A stretch of DNA of 64,000 nt from an uncultured Collinsella sp. GTDB taxonomy: Bacteria > Actinomycetota > Coriobacteriia > Coriobacteriales > Coriobacteriaceae. Both the position numbers and the translations under genes were made by a program. Positions 1 through 8,084 of this stretch are shown in pieces. The stretch is from the NCBI GenBank assembly GCA_900554645.1, contig USIE01000001.1, forward strand, positions 62,001 to 126,000. The letters are read 5' to 3'. The notes beneath the pieces were generated by a model, which saw only the letters and a list, made by a program, of their open reading frames with translations, made no database searches and was not told the DNA's origin. Position 1 is the first letter of the stretch. Each line of letters starts with the position of its first letter.

Positions 1-158
1 TTGAACATGTTGACGATGGTCTTGCCCTTGAGCGTGGGGACCTTCTTGATCGCACGCTCGTTGACCTCGGAGAACGCCTTGGCGGTCTCGAGGATGAGCT
101 TGATATCCTCTTCGGAGTACTCGGTAATGTCGATCAGGTGCTTATGGTTGAACGCCAC
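1..158 (-). CDS. pyrB: Aspartate carbamoyltransferase, N-terminal part (truncated by window edge)
   Basis: The enzyme makes N-carbamoyl-aspartate from carbamoyl phosphate and aspartate, the committed step of pyrimidine synthesis. Only the first 52 or so residues are in the window. They read MAFNHKHLIDITEYSEEDIK and continue to a K-G-K-T segment, the usual start of the carbamoyl-phosphate-binding domain. I chose the GTG at 158-156 because a GGGAGGTGAG ribosome binding site lies just upstream and overlaps the pyrR stop codon. The four-base gap to pyrR and the shared leader imply one operon under PyrR control. The N-terminus alone could in principle be another carbamoyltransferase such as ArgF, but the place behind pyrR makes PyrB far more likely. 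Confidence 0.85.
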   Translation of the reverse strand, partial: MAFNHKHLIDITEYSEEDIKLILETAKAFSEVNERAIKKVPTLKGKTIVNMF

Positions 159-162
159 GGTA

Positions 163-759
<597 letters not shown>

Positions 760-786
760 TCACATGTCTTGACTGCTGACACAGTC

Positions 787-884
787 AAAAAAATAGATGC
801 CCGACCGCTCAAAGCGGACCAGACACCCACAGGAAGGGCTGCTCTTTGGCAGCAATGTAATTCCATGTGGGTATCTCGTACCCC
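787..884 (-). promoter_or_regulatory. Candidate PyrR-responsive transcription attenuator
   Basis: Three mutually exclusive hairpins can be drawn in the pyrR leader. In transcript order, 884-869 forms GGGUA-CGAGA-UACCC, whose ACGAGA loop resembles the PyrR hexaloop CNGNGA. Then AUACCCACA (874-866) can pair with UGUGGGUGU (831-823), enclosing a GCUGC/GCAGC hairpin at 853-838. Last, 827-796 folds into a long GC-rich stem followed by seven U (793-787), an intrinsic terminator. The middle helix shares bases with both neighbours, which is the anti-antiterminator, antiterminator and terminator layout known from Bacillus pyr leaders. That PyrR binds here is inferred from loop resemblance and position. 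Confidence 0.65.
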
Positions 885-1198
885 TTTAATGGTCAAGGGA
901 TAGTGTAGCCAACCTCGAGCTTAATTGCGAGCATAAATACAGAGCAATCCGTAAACGGAGCCCAATGCTCCATAAACCTATATATATTTGTGGGACGAGC
1001 TTGAAAACGCACGCACGAGCTGGCATAATCCCCTCTGCTGCACGCAAATCGGATCTACGTCCAGGGCCGTGGCGTGAGCACTATCGCCAAAAGAGGAATA
1101 TCTCTGTGTAGATTACGCACAGGGAGCTGCTTCTGTGCTATAGTTCAGGCTTGTTTGTTAACGCGACATGTTCGTTTGTCGCCCAAGGAGGGTCAGTT
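885..1198. other. Divergent intergenic region between the pyrR leader and rpmB
   Basis: No credible coding region is seen here. The stretch should hold the minus-strand promoter for pyrR. A TACACT hexamer near 902-907 is the best -10 candidate and its -35 is weak. On the plus strand there is a good sigma-70-like promoter at 1001-1029 and a second -10-like TATAGT at 1139-1144 nearer to rpmB. An AT-rich run sits around 980-990. Confidence 0.5.
1001..1029 (+). promoter_or_regulatory. Candidate promoter for rpmB
   Basis: TTGAAA (1001-1006) and CATAAT (1024-1029) are separated by exactly 17 bases. Transcription would begin near 1036, giving a 5' untranslated region of about 160 bases before rpmB. 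A closer -10-like TATAGT at 1139-1144 lacks a good -35 and is an alternative. Confidence 0.45.
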
Positions 1199-1387
1199 AT
1201 GTCCAAAGTTTGCGAAGTTTGCGGTAAGCACCCCGTTGCCGGTCGCTCCATCAGCCACTCTCACCGCGTCACCAACCGTAAGTTCCGCCCCAACATCCAG
1301 CGCGTCTACGTCGTCGTCGATGGTCACCGTCGCAAGATGAACGTTTGCTCCACCTGCCTCAAGTCTGGCAAGGTTGCGCGCTCCTAA
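1199..1387 (+). CDS. rpmB: 50S ribosomal protein L28
   Basis: L28 is a small structural protein of the large ribosomal subunit. The 62-residue product is complete and of normal length. Cys5, Cys8, Cys50 and Cys53 form two CxxC pairs, so this is the zinc-binding (C+) form. The ATG at 1199 has AAGGAGGG seven bases upstream, and an upstream in-frame ATG at 1151 lacks such a site. It stands alone, with its own promoter region and a strong terminator, which is normal for rpmB. Confidence 0.96.
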   Translation: MSKVCEVCGKHPVAGRSISHSHRVTNRKFRPNIQRVYVVVDGHRRKMNVCSTCLKSGKVARS

Positions 1388-1455
1388 ATAAGGTCTTACC
1401 AACAAGTACCTCGGACTCTCCGGGTCAAAGACCTCGCGTTCATATAGAACTTACC

Positions 1456-1488
1456 AAAGGCGCCCTCCCCTACGGAGGGCGCCTTTTT
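1456..1488 (+). terminator. Intrinsic terminator of rpmB
   Basis: GGCGCCCTCC and GGAGGGCGCC form a perfect 10-bp stem around CCTAC and are followed by five T. It separates rpmB from the transposase element. Confidence 0.93.
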
Positions 1489-1489
1489 G

Positions 1490-1552
1490 CACTCATTGGG
1501 GACAGACTTACATGAGTGTTTTCACGCATTGGGGACAGACGTAACGCATGCC
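1490..1552. repeat. Left pair of REP-like palindromes beside the transposase
   Basis: Two tandem units carry the core TTGGGGACAGAC. In the first (1490-1518), CACTCAT pairs with ATGAGTG around the core. In the second (1523-1552), short arms reading GCAT and ATGC flank the same core. The opposite side of the transposase gene carries the same core in inverted orientation. Confidence 0.8.
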
Positions 1553-1573
1553 AGCAGCGGTTCGGCCCCTGCC

Positions 1574-2350
1574 TCACGCCGCCTCGTTCCAGCCCGCGGT
1601 GGCCTTGGTTACGCTTGTAGCGCCGATGCCGGTGATACGGGCAATTTGCTTGACCGTGAGATGTGCCCGCCTAAGCCTCAGCAGACACGCATCACGATCG
1701 GGGCGTGGCAGGGCCTTGAGCAGCGCAGGATCTATGCTCGGAAGGACTTCGCGCGCAACGGAAAGAGCATCCTCATCGAGGATCCGTCGGCGTGGAAGAA
1801 TCTCAACTGACCAGATCCGCCCGGCAACTTCCTTAAGATGCTCACAATAGCGACGAGACCCCCCGACAATATCGAGCATAGGGGCCGCGTCACAGATGTC
1901 AAAGGGATCGTAGCCCAGCTGGTATGCCCTAAAGCTTGACCAGCGGTATGCTTCGAGAGAGTCGATCGCACCTTTCACAGGATTGAGATGGATATAATCG
2001 AGTAGCTGCACCGCCTGTGTGTCCGACTCAACCGCAACACGCGAATAGCGATTGTCAAACAGATGGCCCGTTCTTCCCGTTTTCCCATTGAAATACTTAG
2101 CATACGCCGTCAGTGCGCACTGCATTGCCTTTGAAAGGTTGTCATATGGGTCATCAACCATCAAATGGAAGTGGTTGTCCATAAGGCACCAAGCCAACAC
2201 TGCCACTTTATGGCGTGCAAACCTGTCCGAGATGTCCGATAAGAAACGATATCGGTCAGAGTCATCTTCAAAAATAATCTGTTTGGAGTTGCCACGGTCA
2301 AAGACGTGGTAATAGCCGGTGAGCGAAACGGCGCGGGCGCATCGGGGCAT
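1574..2350 (-). CDS. REP-associated tyrosine transposase (Y1_Tnp / RAYT family)
   Basis: RAYTs are single-copy HUH-type DNA nucleases thought to act on the palindromic repeats around them. The 258-residue product shows the HUH motif as His60-Phe61-His62 within DNHFHLMV. A following helix YAKYFN carries a candidate catalytic tyrosine, followed by the family signature GRTGHLFDNRY and NPVKGA. Residues from about 190 look like an added helix-turn-helix (LTVKQIARITGIGATSV). The ATG at 2350 is preferred over the longer frame because AAAGGAGAG lies five bases upstream. The frame is intact. Inverted REP-like units flank it, so this is probably a complete REPtron. The domesticated or active state cannot be judged from sequence. 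Confidence 0.92.
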   Translation of the reverse strand: MPRCARAVSLTGYYHVFDRGNSKQIIFEDDSDRYRFLSDISDRFARHKVAVLAWCLMDNHFHLMVDDPYDNLSKAMQCALTAYAKYFNGKTGRTGHLFDNRYSRVAVESDTQAVQLLDYIHLNPVKGAIDSLEAYRWSSFRAYQLGYDPFDICDAAPMLDIVGGSRRYCEHLKEVAGRIWSVEILPRRRILDEDALSVAREVLPSIDPALLKALPRPDRDACLLRLRRAHLTVKQIARITGIGATSVTKATAGWNEAA

Positions 2351-2479
2351 AATCTCTCCTTTCAAAAACTGAACAGGCAACACCTAAAAGGAGAGAAGGA
2401 ACGCGAAATGCTGAGCCTGTGATCTATTTATATCCAATGAGCGGCAAAAAGGCCCAGAACGGCAAAATGGCAAAACGAT

Positions 2480-2528
2480 GTCTGTCCCAAATGAGTGAAA
2501 GCACTCATGTAAGCCTGTCCCCAATGAG
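2480..2528. repeat. Right pair of REP-like palindromes beside the transposase
   Basis: Two units carry the reverse core, GTCTGTCCCAAATGAG and CCTGTCCCCAATGAG. The second unit (2502-2528) is nearly the reverse complement of the unit at 1490-1518. The arms ATGAGTG (2491-2497) and CACTCAT (2502-2508) also form a hairpin joining the two units. Confidence 0.8.
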
Positions 2529-2681
2529 CGGGGCGGTGGAGCAGGCAAGTAGTTTTAGTTAAAACGTTTCAGTTTATTGAAGCGTTTTAGTTTGTCTTTT
2601 ACGGGAATCTGACCGTTCACCGATTTATTTCTTGCTATCATGCATCTTGTAGGGTAAATCTCCGATCGCAAGGAGACACAA
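2529..2681 (+). promoter_or_regulatory. adhE upstream region with two tandem operator-like sites
   Basis: Two similar near-palindromes with a central CG, TTAAAACGTTTCAG (centre 2565) and TTGAAGCGTTTTAG (centre 2583), lie 18 bp apart. They resemble operators of LacI-family regulators, including catabolite-responsive elements, rather than the Rex consensus. A -10-like TATCAT follows at 2636-2641 with no clear -35. The ribosome binding site AAGGAG precedes adhE. Regulator identity is inferred only from the shape of the sites. Confidence 0.4.
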
Positions 2682-5330
2682 ATGGTGAAAAAGTCACCGG
2701 AAAACACTACTCCCGCAATTGTGGACAACGTAGAGGCGCTTGAGGCTAAGCTCGCTCAGATGCGAGAGGCCCAGGCGCTTTTTGCTACGTACACGCAGGA
2801 GCAGGTCGACAAGATCTTCTATGAGGCCGCCATGGCCGCCAACAAGGCTCGTATCCCGTTGGCGAAGATGGCCATCGAGGAGACCGGCCGCGGCGTTCTT
2901 GAGGACAAGGTCATCAAGAACCACTACGCCGCAGAGTACATCTACAACGCTTACAAGAACACCAAGACCTGTGGTGTCCTGGAGCGCGACGAGGCTTACG
3001 GCATCACCAAGATCGCCGAGCCCATCGGCATCGTGGGCGCCGTCATCCCGACGACCAACCCCACCTCCACCGCGATCTTCAAGACGCTGATCAGCCTGAA
3101 GACCCGCAACGCCATCATCATCTCCCCGCACCCGGCTGCCGCCAAGTGCACCATCGCCGCCGCCAAGCTCGTGCTTGACGCCGCCGTCAAGGCCGGCGCC
3201 CCCGAGGGCATCATCGGCTGGGTCGATGTCCCCTCCATCGAGCTGACCAACATGGTCATGCGCGACGTCGACATCATCCTCGCCACCGGTGGCCCGGGCA
3301 TGGTCAAGGCCGCCTACTCCTCGGGCAAGCCCGCCCTGGGCGTTGGCGCCGGTAACACCCCGGTCGTCATCGACGACACCGCTGACGTGCTGCTCGCCGT
3401 CAACTCCATCATCCACTCCAAGACCTTCGACAACGGCATGATCTGCGCTTCCGAGCAGTCCGTGACCGTCATCGACACCATCTATGACCAGGTTAAGGCC
3501 GAGTTCCAGAAGCGCGGCTGCTACTTCGTCAAGCAGGGTGCCGAGATGGAGGCCCTGCGTGCCGCCATGTTCAAGAACGGCGCCCTCGATCACCGCATCC
3601 CCGGCATGGCTGCCGCCAAGATCGCCGAGCTCGCCGGCATCGAGGTTCCTGCCAAGACCAAGATCCTGATCGCCGAGGTCACCTCCACCGACCCCGCCAA
3701 GGAGGAGTTCTCCCACGAGAAGCTCTCCCCGGTCCTGGCCATGTATCACGCCAAGGACTTCCAGGAGGCCGTCGACAAGGCCGAGCACCTGGTGCTCGCC
3801 GGTGGCCCGGGCCACACCGCCTCTCTGTACGTGCACCCTGCCCAGGCCGAGAAGATCAGCCTGTTCGAGCACGTCATGAAGGCCTGCCGTATCGTCATCA
3901 ACACCCCGTCCTCGCACGGCGGCATCGGTGACCTGTACAACTTTGGCATGAAGCCGTCTCTGACCCTGGGCTGCGGCTCCTGGGGCGGCAACTCCGTCTC
4001 CGAGAACGTTGGGGTGAAGCACTTGATCAACGTTAAGACTGTGGCCGAGCGCCGTGAGAACATGCTGTGGTTCCGCGCTCCCGAGAAGGTCTACTTCAAG
4101 AAGGGTTCCACGCCCGTCGCCCTCGACGAGCTTGGCAACGTCATGGGCAAGAAGCGCGCCTTCATCGTCACCGACCAGTTCCTCTTCAAGAATGGCAACA
4201 CCCGCGCCATCGAGGCCAAGCTCGACGAGATGGGCATCGCCCACGACTGCTTCTACGACGTCGAGCCCGATCCGTCGCTGCAGTGCGCACGTCGCGGCGC
4301 CAAGCAGATGGCTCTCTTTGAGCCGGACGTCATCATCGCCGTCGGCGGTGGCTCCGCTATGGACGCCGGCAAGATCATGTGGATGATGTACGAGCACCCC
4401 GAGTGCAAGTTTGAGGACATGGCCATGGACTTCATGGACATCCGCAAGCGTATCTTCACCTTCCCCGAGATGGGCAAGAAGGCCTACTTCGTCGCCGTCC
4501 CGACCTCTTCGGGTACCGGCTCCGAGTGCACGCCGTTCGCCATCATCACCGACAAGGAGACCGGCATCAAGTGGCCGCTCGCCGACTACGCGCTGCTCCC
4601 CAACATGGCTATCGTCGACGCCGACAACTGCATGACCGCCCCGCGCGGCCTGACCGCTGCCTCCGGCATCGACGTCATGACCCACGCCATCGAGTCCTAC
4701 GTCTCCATCATGGCTTCCGACTACACCAAGGGCCTCTCCGAGCGCGCTGCCAAGCTCGTCTTTGAGAACCTGCCCTCCAGCTTCACGAACGGCGCCAAGG
4801 ACCCGCACGCCCGCGAGGAGATGCACAACGCCTCCTGCATGGCCGGTATGGCCTTCGCCAACGCCTTCCTGGGCCTCAACCACTCCATGGCTCACAAGCT
4901 CGGCGCTTTCCATCACCTGCCCCACGGCATCGCTAACGCCGTCATCCTGACCCGCGTCATGCGCTACAACGCCGCCGAGGCTCCCGTCAAGATGGGTACC
5001 TTCTCCCAGTATCCTTACCCCAACGCGCTGCACAACTACGCCGAGATGGCCAAGTACTGCGGCATCGAGGGCAAGGACGACAAGGAGGTCTTCGAGAACT
5101 TCATCACGAAGCTCGAGGAGCTCAAGGACTTCATCGGCGTCAAGAAGACCATCGCCGACTACGGTGTTGACGAGCAGTACTTCCTCGACACCCTCGACGA
5201 GATGACCGAGCAGGCATTCAACGACCAGTGCACCGGCGCCAACCCGCGCTACCCGCTCATGAGCGAGATCAAGGAGCTCTACCTGGACGCCTACTACGGC
5301 CGCGAGCCCCAGGATTACGCCGTCTGCTAG
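2682..5330 (+). CDS. adhE: Bifunctional acetaldehyde-CoA / alcohol dehydrogenase
   Basis: AdhE reduces acetyl-CoA to acetaldehyde and then ethanol with two NADH and so regenerates NAD during fermentation. The 882-residue protein has the normal two-part order. The N-terminal aldehyde dehydrogenase domain (about 1-440) has catalytic Cys255 in DNGMICASEQS. The C-terminal iron-dependent alcohol dehydrogenase (about 450-870) has GGGSAMDAGK and the metal-binding segment HSMAHKLGAFHHLPHG. ATG 2682 follows AAGGAGACACAA. It is monocistronic in appearance, with operator-like repeats upstream and a hairpin downstream. It probably assembles into spirosome filaments, as known for the family. Codon use is strongly biased toward GC-ending codons, which fits high expression. 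Confidence 0.97.
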   Translation: MVKKSPENTTPAIVDNVEALEAKLAQMREAQALFATYTQEQVDKIFYEAAMAANKARIPLAKMAIEETGRGVLEDKVIKNHYAAEYIYNAYKNTKTCGVLERDEAYGITKIAEPIGIVGAVIPTTNPTSTAIFKTLISLKTRNAIIISPHPAAAKCTIAAAKLVLDAAVKAGAPEGIIGWVDVPSIELTNMVMRDVDIILATGGPGMVKAAYSSGKPALGVGAGNTPVVIDDTADVLLAVNSIIHSKTFDNGMICASEQSVTVIDTIYDQVKAEFQKRGCYFVKQGAEMEALRAAMFKNGALDHRIPGMAAAKIAELAGIEVPAKTKILIAEVTSTDPAKEEFSHEKLSPVLAMYHAKDFQEAVDKAEHLVLAGGPGHTASLYVHPAQAEKISLFEHVMKACRIVINTPSSHGGIGDLYNFGMKPSLTLGCGSWGGNSVSENVGVKHLINVKTVAERRENMLWFRAPEKVYFKKGSTPVALDELGNVMGKKRAFIVTDQFLFKNGNTRAIEAKLDEMGIAHDCFYDVEPDPSLQCARRGAKQMALFEPDVIIAVGGGSAMDAGKIMWMMYEHPECKFEDMAMDFMDIRKRIFTFPEMGKKAYFVAVPTSSGTGSECTPFAIITDKETGIKWPLADYALLPNMAIVDADNCMTAPRGLTAASGIDVMTHAIESYVSIMASDYTKGLSERAAKLVFENLPSSFTNGAKDPHAREEMHNASCMAGMAFANAFLGLNHSMAHKLGAFHHLPHGIANAVILTRVMRYNAAEAPVKMGTFSQYPYPNALHNYAEMAKYCGIEGKDDKEVFENFITKLEELKDFIGVKKTIADYGVDEQYFLDTLDEMTEQAFNDQCTGANPRYPLMSEIKELYLDAYYGREPQDYAVC

Positions 5331-5350
5331 TTTTTAGCACGGTTATTTGC

Positions 5351-5384
5351 GGCGGGGGTGCACGGGTGTACGCACGCCCCCGCC
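5351..5384 (+). terminator. Probable terminator after adhE
   Basis: GGCGGGGG pairs with CCCCCGCC (with further TGC/GCA pairing inside), followed by GTTGCTTCT. The stem is strong but the U-tract is poor, so termination may be partial and allow some readthrough into the next gene. Confidence 0.6.
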
Positions 5385-5418
5385 GTTGCTTCTATCGCAT
5401 CGTTGAAAGGATGCAATT

Positions 5419-6183
5419 ATGCTGCTCCCCGATTCCAAGACCGAGCTCGTCCGTCGCGGTAACAAGGTCGTTTACGACCTGGGCGACAAGATCGTCAAGG
5501 TCTTTAACGAGACCAAGCCCGTCTCCGACGTGTTCAACGAGGCTTTGAATCTTGCCCGCATCAATGAGTGCGGCATCCGCAGCCCCAAGGCTCTCGAGGT
5601 TTCTCAGCTCGAGAACGCCAACGGCTGGGCGCTCGTGACCGAGAAGGTTCCGGGCACTACCCTTGCCGAGAAGATGACTGCCGAGCCCCAACGCTTTGGT
5701 GAGTACCTCGAGATGTTCGTCGACCTCCAGATCGAGATCCACGGCTACACCTCCCCGCTGCTCAACCGTCAGCGCGACAAGTTCGCCCGCATGATCGACA
5801 GTCTTGATCAGCTCAATGCCACCACGCGCTACAACCTTCAGGAGCGTCTGGACGGCATGACCAAGGAGTTCAAGGTCTGCCACGGCGACTTCAACCCCTC
5901 CAACGTCATCGTCGGCGACGACGGCCAGCTCTATGTGTGCGACTGGGCACACGCCACCCAGGGCTCCCCTGCTGCCGACGTTGCCACCACCTACCTGCTC
6001 TTTGCCCTCAACAGCAAGGACCAGGCCGAGGCCTACCTGGAGCTCTACTGCGACCGCGCCGACATGCCCATGCAGGTCGTGCGTCAGTGGACGAGCATCG
6101 TCGCCGCTTCCGAGCTCGCTCGTAAGCGCAACGTGAACGATGAGTTCCTGAAGAACTGGATCGACGTCGTCGATTATCAGTAA
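5419..6183 (+). CDS. Aminoglycoside phosphotransferase-fold (APH) family protein
   Basis: The 254-residue protein belongs to the APH/choline kinase fold, which phosphorylates small molecules with ATP. Its Brenner-type motif CHGDFNPSNVIVGDDG (about residues 154-169) holds the catalytic Asp. It is followed by VCDWAHATQGSPAADVA, where the DxD-like metal-binding Asp lies. ATG 5419 follows GAAAGGA. It sits between terminators and so forms its own unit or is read through from adhE. The substrate is unknown. Nothing indicates antibiotic resistance, and many gut anaerobes carry such proteins with unassigned roles. Confidence 0.75.
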   Translation: MLLPDSKTELVRRGNKVVYDLGDKIVKVFNETKPVSDVFNEALNLARINECGIRSPKALEVSQLENANGWALVTEKVPGTTLAEKMTAEPQRFGEYLEMFVDLQIEIHGYTSPLLNRQRDKFARMIDSLDQLNATTRYNLQERLDGMTKEFKVCHGDFNPSNVIVGDDGQLYVCDWAHATQGSPAADVATTYLLFALNSKDQAEAYLELYCDRADMPMQVVRQWTSIVAASELARKRNVNDEFLKNWIDVVDYQ

Positions 6184-6220
6184 TATCTGAGCGACTTATT
6201 TCGCATCGGAGGCACAAAAG

Positions 6221-6260
6221 AAAACCCCGCAGCTCGCATGGGCTGTGGGGTTTTCCTTTT
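6221..6260 (+). terminator. Intrinsic terminator of the APH-family gene
   Basis: AAAACCCCGCAGC pairs with GCTGTGGGGTTTT and ends in TTTTCCTTTT. The A-rich left arm makes it work as a bidirectional terminator. Confidence 0.9.
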
Positions 6261-6280
6261 AGATATCGAGGATGCCACAA

Positions 6281-6332
6281 GATAAAAGGACGGCCCCGCA
6301 TCTCCCCGATCTGGAAAAATGCGGGGCCGTCC
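6281..6332 (-). terminator. Intrinsic terminator of the pyrH-proS operon
   Basis: GGACGGCCCCGCAT and ATGCGGGGCCGTCC form a 14-bp perfect stem. On the minus strand it is followed by TTTTATCTT. It closes the long minus-strand operon ending with proS and meets the plus-strand terminator of the preceding gene tail to tail. Confidence 0.9.
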
Positions 6333-6362
6333 CGTATATCGAACTACAAGCGAAATCGTCGA

Positions 6363-8084
6363 TTAACGGCGTGCTGCCTTCACAAGCTCGGCGACCTTGG
6401 CGACGACCTCGTCGATCGCCACATCCTCGCGCTCACCCGTGGCACGGACCTTGAGCTCAACGGTGCCATTCTTAAGGCCACGCTTACCCAGAACGACCTG
6501 ATACGGGAAGCCCATAAGGTCGTTGTCGGCAAACTTAAAGCCGGGACGCTCGTCGCGGTCGTCGACGACAACCTCGATACCCTCGGCGCACAGGCCATCA
6601 ACGATCTGCTCGCAGACGGTAGCGCACTCCTCCTTCTTGGGATCGAGCGGAATCACCGCGACCTCGTACGGGGCAACGGAGACCGGCCAGACGATACCGT
6701 GCTCGTCATTGTGCTGCTCCACGACGGCAGCGAGCGAGCGGGACACACCAACGCCGTAGCAGCCCATGATGAGCGGCTTCTCCTTGCCGTCCTCGTCCAT
6801 AAAGGTGGCACCCATGGCCTCGGAATACTTGGTGCCCAGCTGGAAGACCTGAGAGACCTCGATGCCGCGGGCAGCGGAGAGCGGCTTGCCGCAGTGCGGG
6901 CAGGGGTCGCCGGCGACAACGGTGACCAGATCGGCCCACTCATCGACGGTAAAGTCGCGCTCGGGGCAGGCACCGGTAAAGTGATAATCGACCTCGTTGG
7001 CACCGCAGGCCCACTGCTTGGAATCGCGCAGGCTCTCGTCGCACACCAGACGAATGCCCTCGGGCAGGTTAACCGGTCCGATAAAGCCCTTGTGCAGACC
7101 GTTCGCCTGAAGCTCCTCGTCGGTCATCATGCGATAGCCCTTGCCAAAGACATGTTCGGCCTTGCAATCGTTGAGCTCGTGGTCGCCCGGGACAATGGCC
7201 ACGACAGGCTTGCCCTCGGCGTCGATGAGCGCCAGCGACTTGCGCGTGCCGTTTTCGGGGAAACCGAAGAACTTTGCAACGGCCTCGATGGTGCCCATGC
7301 CCGGAGTCTCGACCTTGGTAAGCGTACCGTCGCCAGGACCCTCGGTCACGACGACCTTGGTGCTTGCAGCCTCGTCATCGGCAGCGAAGCCGCAATCGTC
7401 GCAGTAGACGAGCGAAGCCTCGCCGGCGTCAGCCAAAGCCATGTACTCGACGGAGGTATCGCCACCGATCTCGCCAGAATCGGCGACGACGGGCAGAGCC
7501 TTGATGTAGCAGCGCTCGCAGATATTGGCGTACGCCTGCTTCATCTTGTCGTACTCCTCCTGCAGGCTCTCCTGCGTGGCGGAGAAGCTGTAGGCGTCCT
7601 TCATGATGAACTCACGGCCGCGCATCAGGCCAAAGCGGGGACGGAACTCGTCGCGGAACTTATCCTGGATGTGATAGAGGTTCACCGGCAGCTGCTTGTA
7701 GGAACGCAGCTCATTGCGCACCAGGGCAGTCACGGTCTCCTCGTGCGTGGGTCCGAGAACAAACTCGCGGCCGTGGCGGTCATCAAAGCGCACAAGCTCC
7801 TTGCCATAGGCGTCAATGCGGCCGGACTCACGCCACAACTCGGCGTCGACCATGATAGGCATCATAAGCTCCTGGGCACCGGCGGCATCCATCTCGTCGC
7901 GCACGATGTTCTCGATCTTGCGAATCGAGCGCCATGCGAGCGGCAGGTAGGAATACAGACCGGCGGCCTCCTTGCGGATCATGCCGGCACGGAGCAGCAG
8001 GCGGTGGCTGGCGAGCTCAGCGTCCGCCGGATCCTCTTTAAGCGTCGGCGCATAGAGCTTAGACATATACATTGCTCGGGTCAT
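6363..8084 (-). CDS. proS: Proline--tRNA ligase
   Basis: ProRS charges tRNA-Pro with proline in the cytoplasm. The 573-residue protein is the bacterial type. It has class II motifs early (FVLGPTHEE near 106-114, and the RDEFRPRFGLMRGREFIMKDAYSF stretch), then an inserted editing domain at roughly 230-390, and a C-terminal anticodon-binding domain ending KVAELVKAARR. ATG 8084 abuts the ispG stop codon and uses GAGGAG within the ispG 3' end, so translation is probably coupled. It is the last gene of the minus-strand operon. Confidence 0.97.
   Translation of the reverse strand: MTRAMYMSKLYAPTLKEDPADAELASHRLLLRAGMIRKEAAGLYSYLPLAWRSIRKIENIVRDEMDAAGAQELMMPIMVDAELWRESGRIDAYGKELVRFDDRHGREFVLGPTHEETVTALVRNELRSYKQLPVNLYHIQDKFRDEFRPRFGLMRGREFIMKDAYSFSATQESLQEEYDKMKQAYANICERCYIKALPVVADSGEIGGDTSVEYMALADAGEASLVYCDDCGFAADDEAASTKVVVTEGPGDGTLTKVETPGMGTIEAVAKFFGFPENGTRKSLALIDAEGKPVVAIVPGDHELNDCKAEHVFGKGYRMMTDEELQANGLHKGFIGPVNLPEGIRLVCDESLRDSKQWACGANEVDYHFTGACPERDFTVDEWADLVTVVAGDPCPHCGKPLSAARGIEVSQVFQLGTKYSEAMGATFMDEDGKEKPLIMGCYGVGVSRSLAAVVEQHNDEHGIVWPVSVAPYEVAVIPLDPKKEECATVCEQIVDGLCAEGIEVVVDDRDERPGFKFADNDLMGFPYQVVLGKRGLKNGTVELKVRATGEREDVAIDEVVAKVAELVKAARR

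Noticed and set aside
2529..2681. Rex redox operator before adhE
   Set aside because: The palindromes have a central CG with AAA/TTT arms and do not match TTGTGAAN4TTCACAA.
2694..5033. Open frame of 779 codons antisense to adhE
   Set aside because: It is composed of Gly/Val/Leu/Asp/His-rich sequence without any domain, as expected opposite a highly GC-biased gene. adhE is certain, so this is a shadow frame.
5419..6183. Antibiotic resistance by aminoglycoside phosphotransferase
   Set aside because: Only the general fold and the HGDxxxxN motif are shared. Nothing in sequence or context links it to aminoglycosides or to a mobile element.
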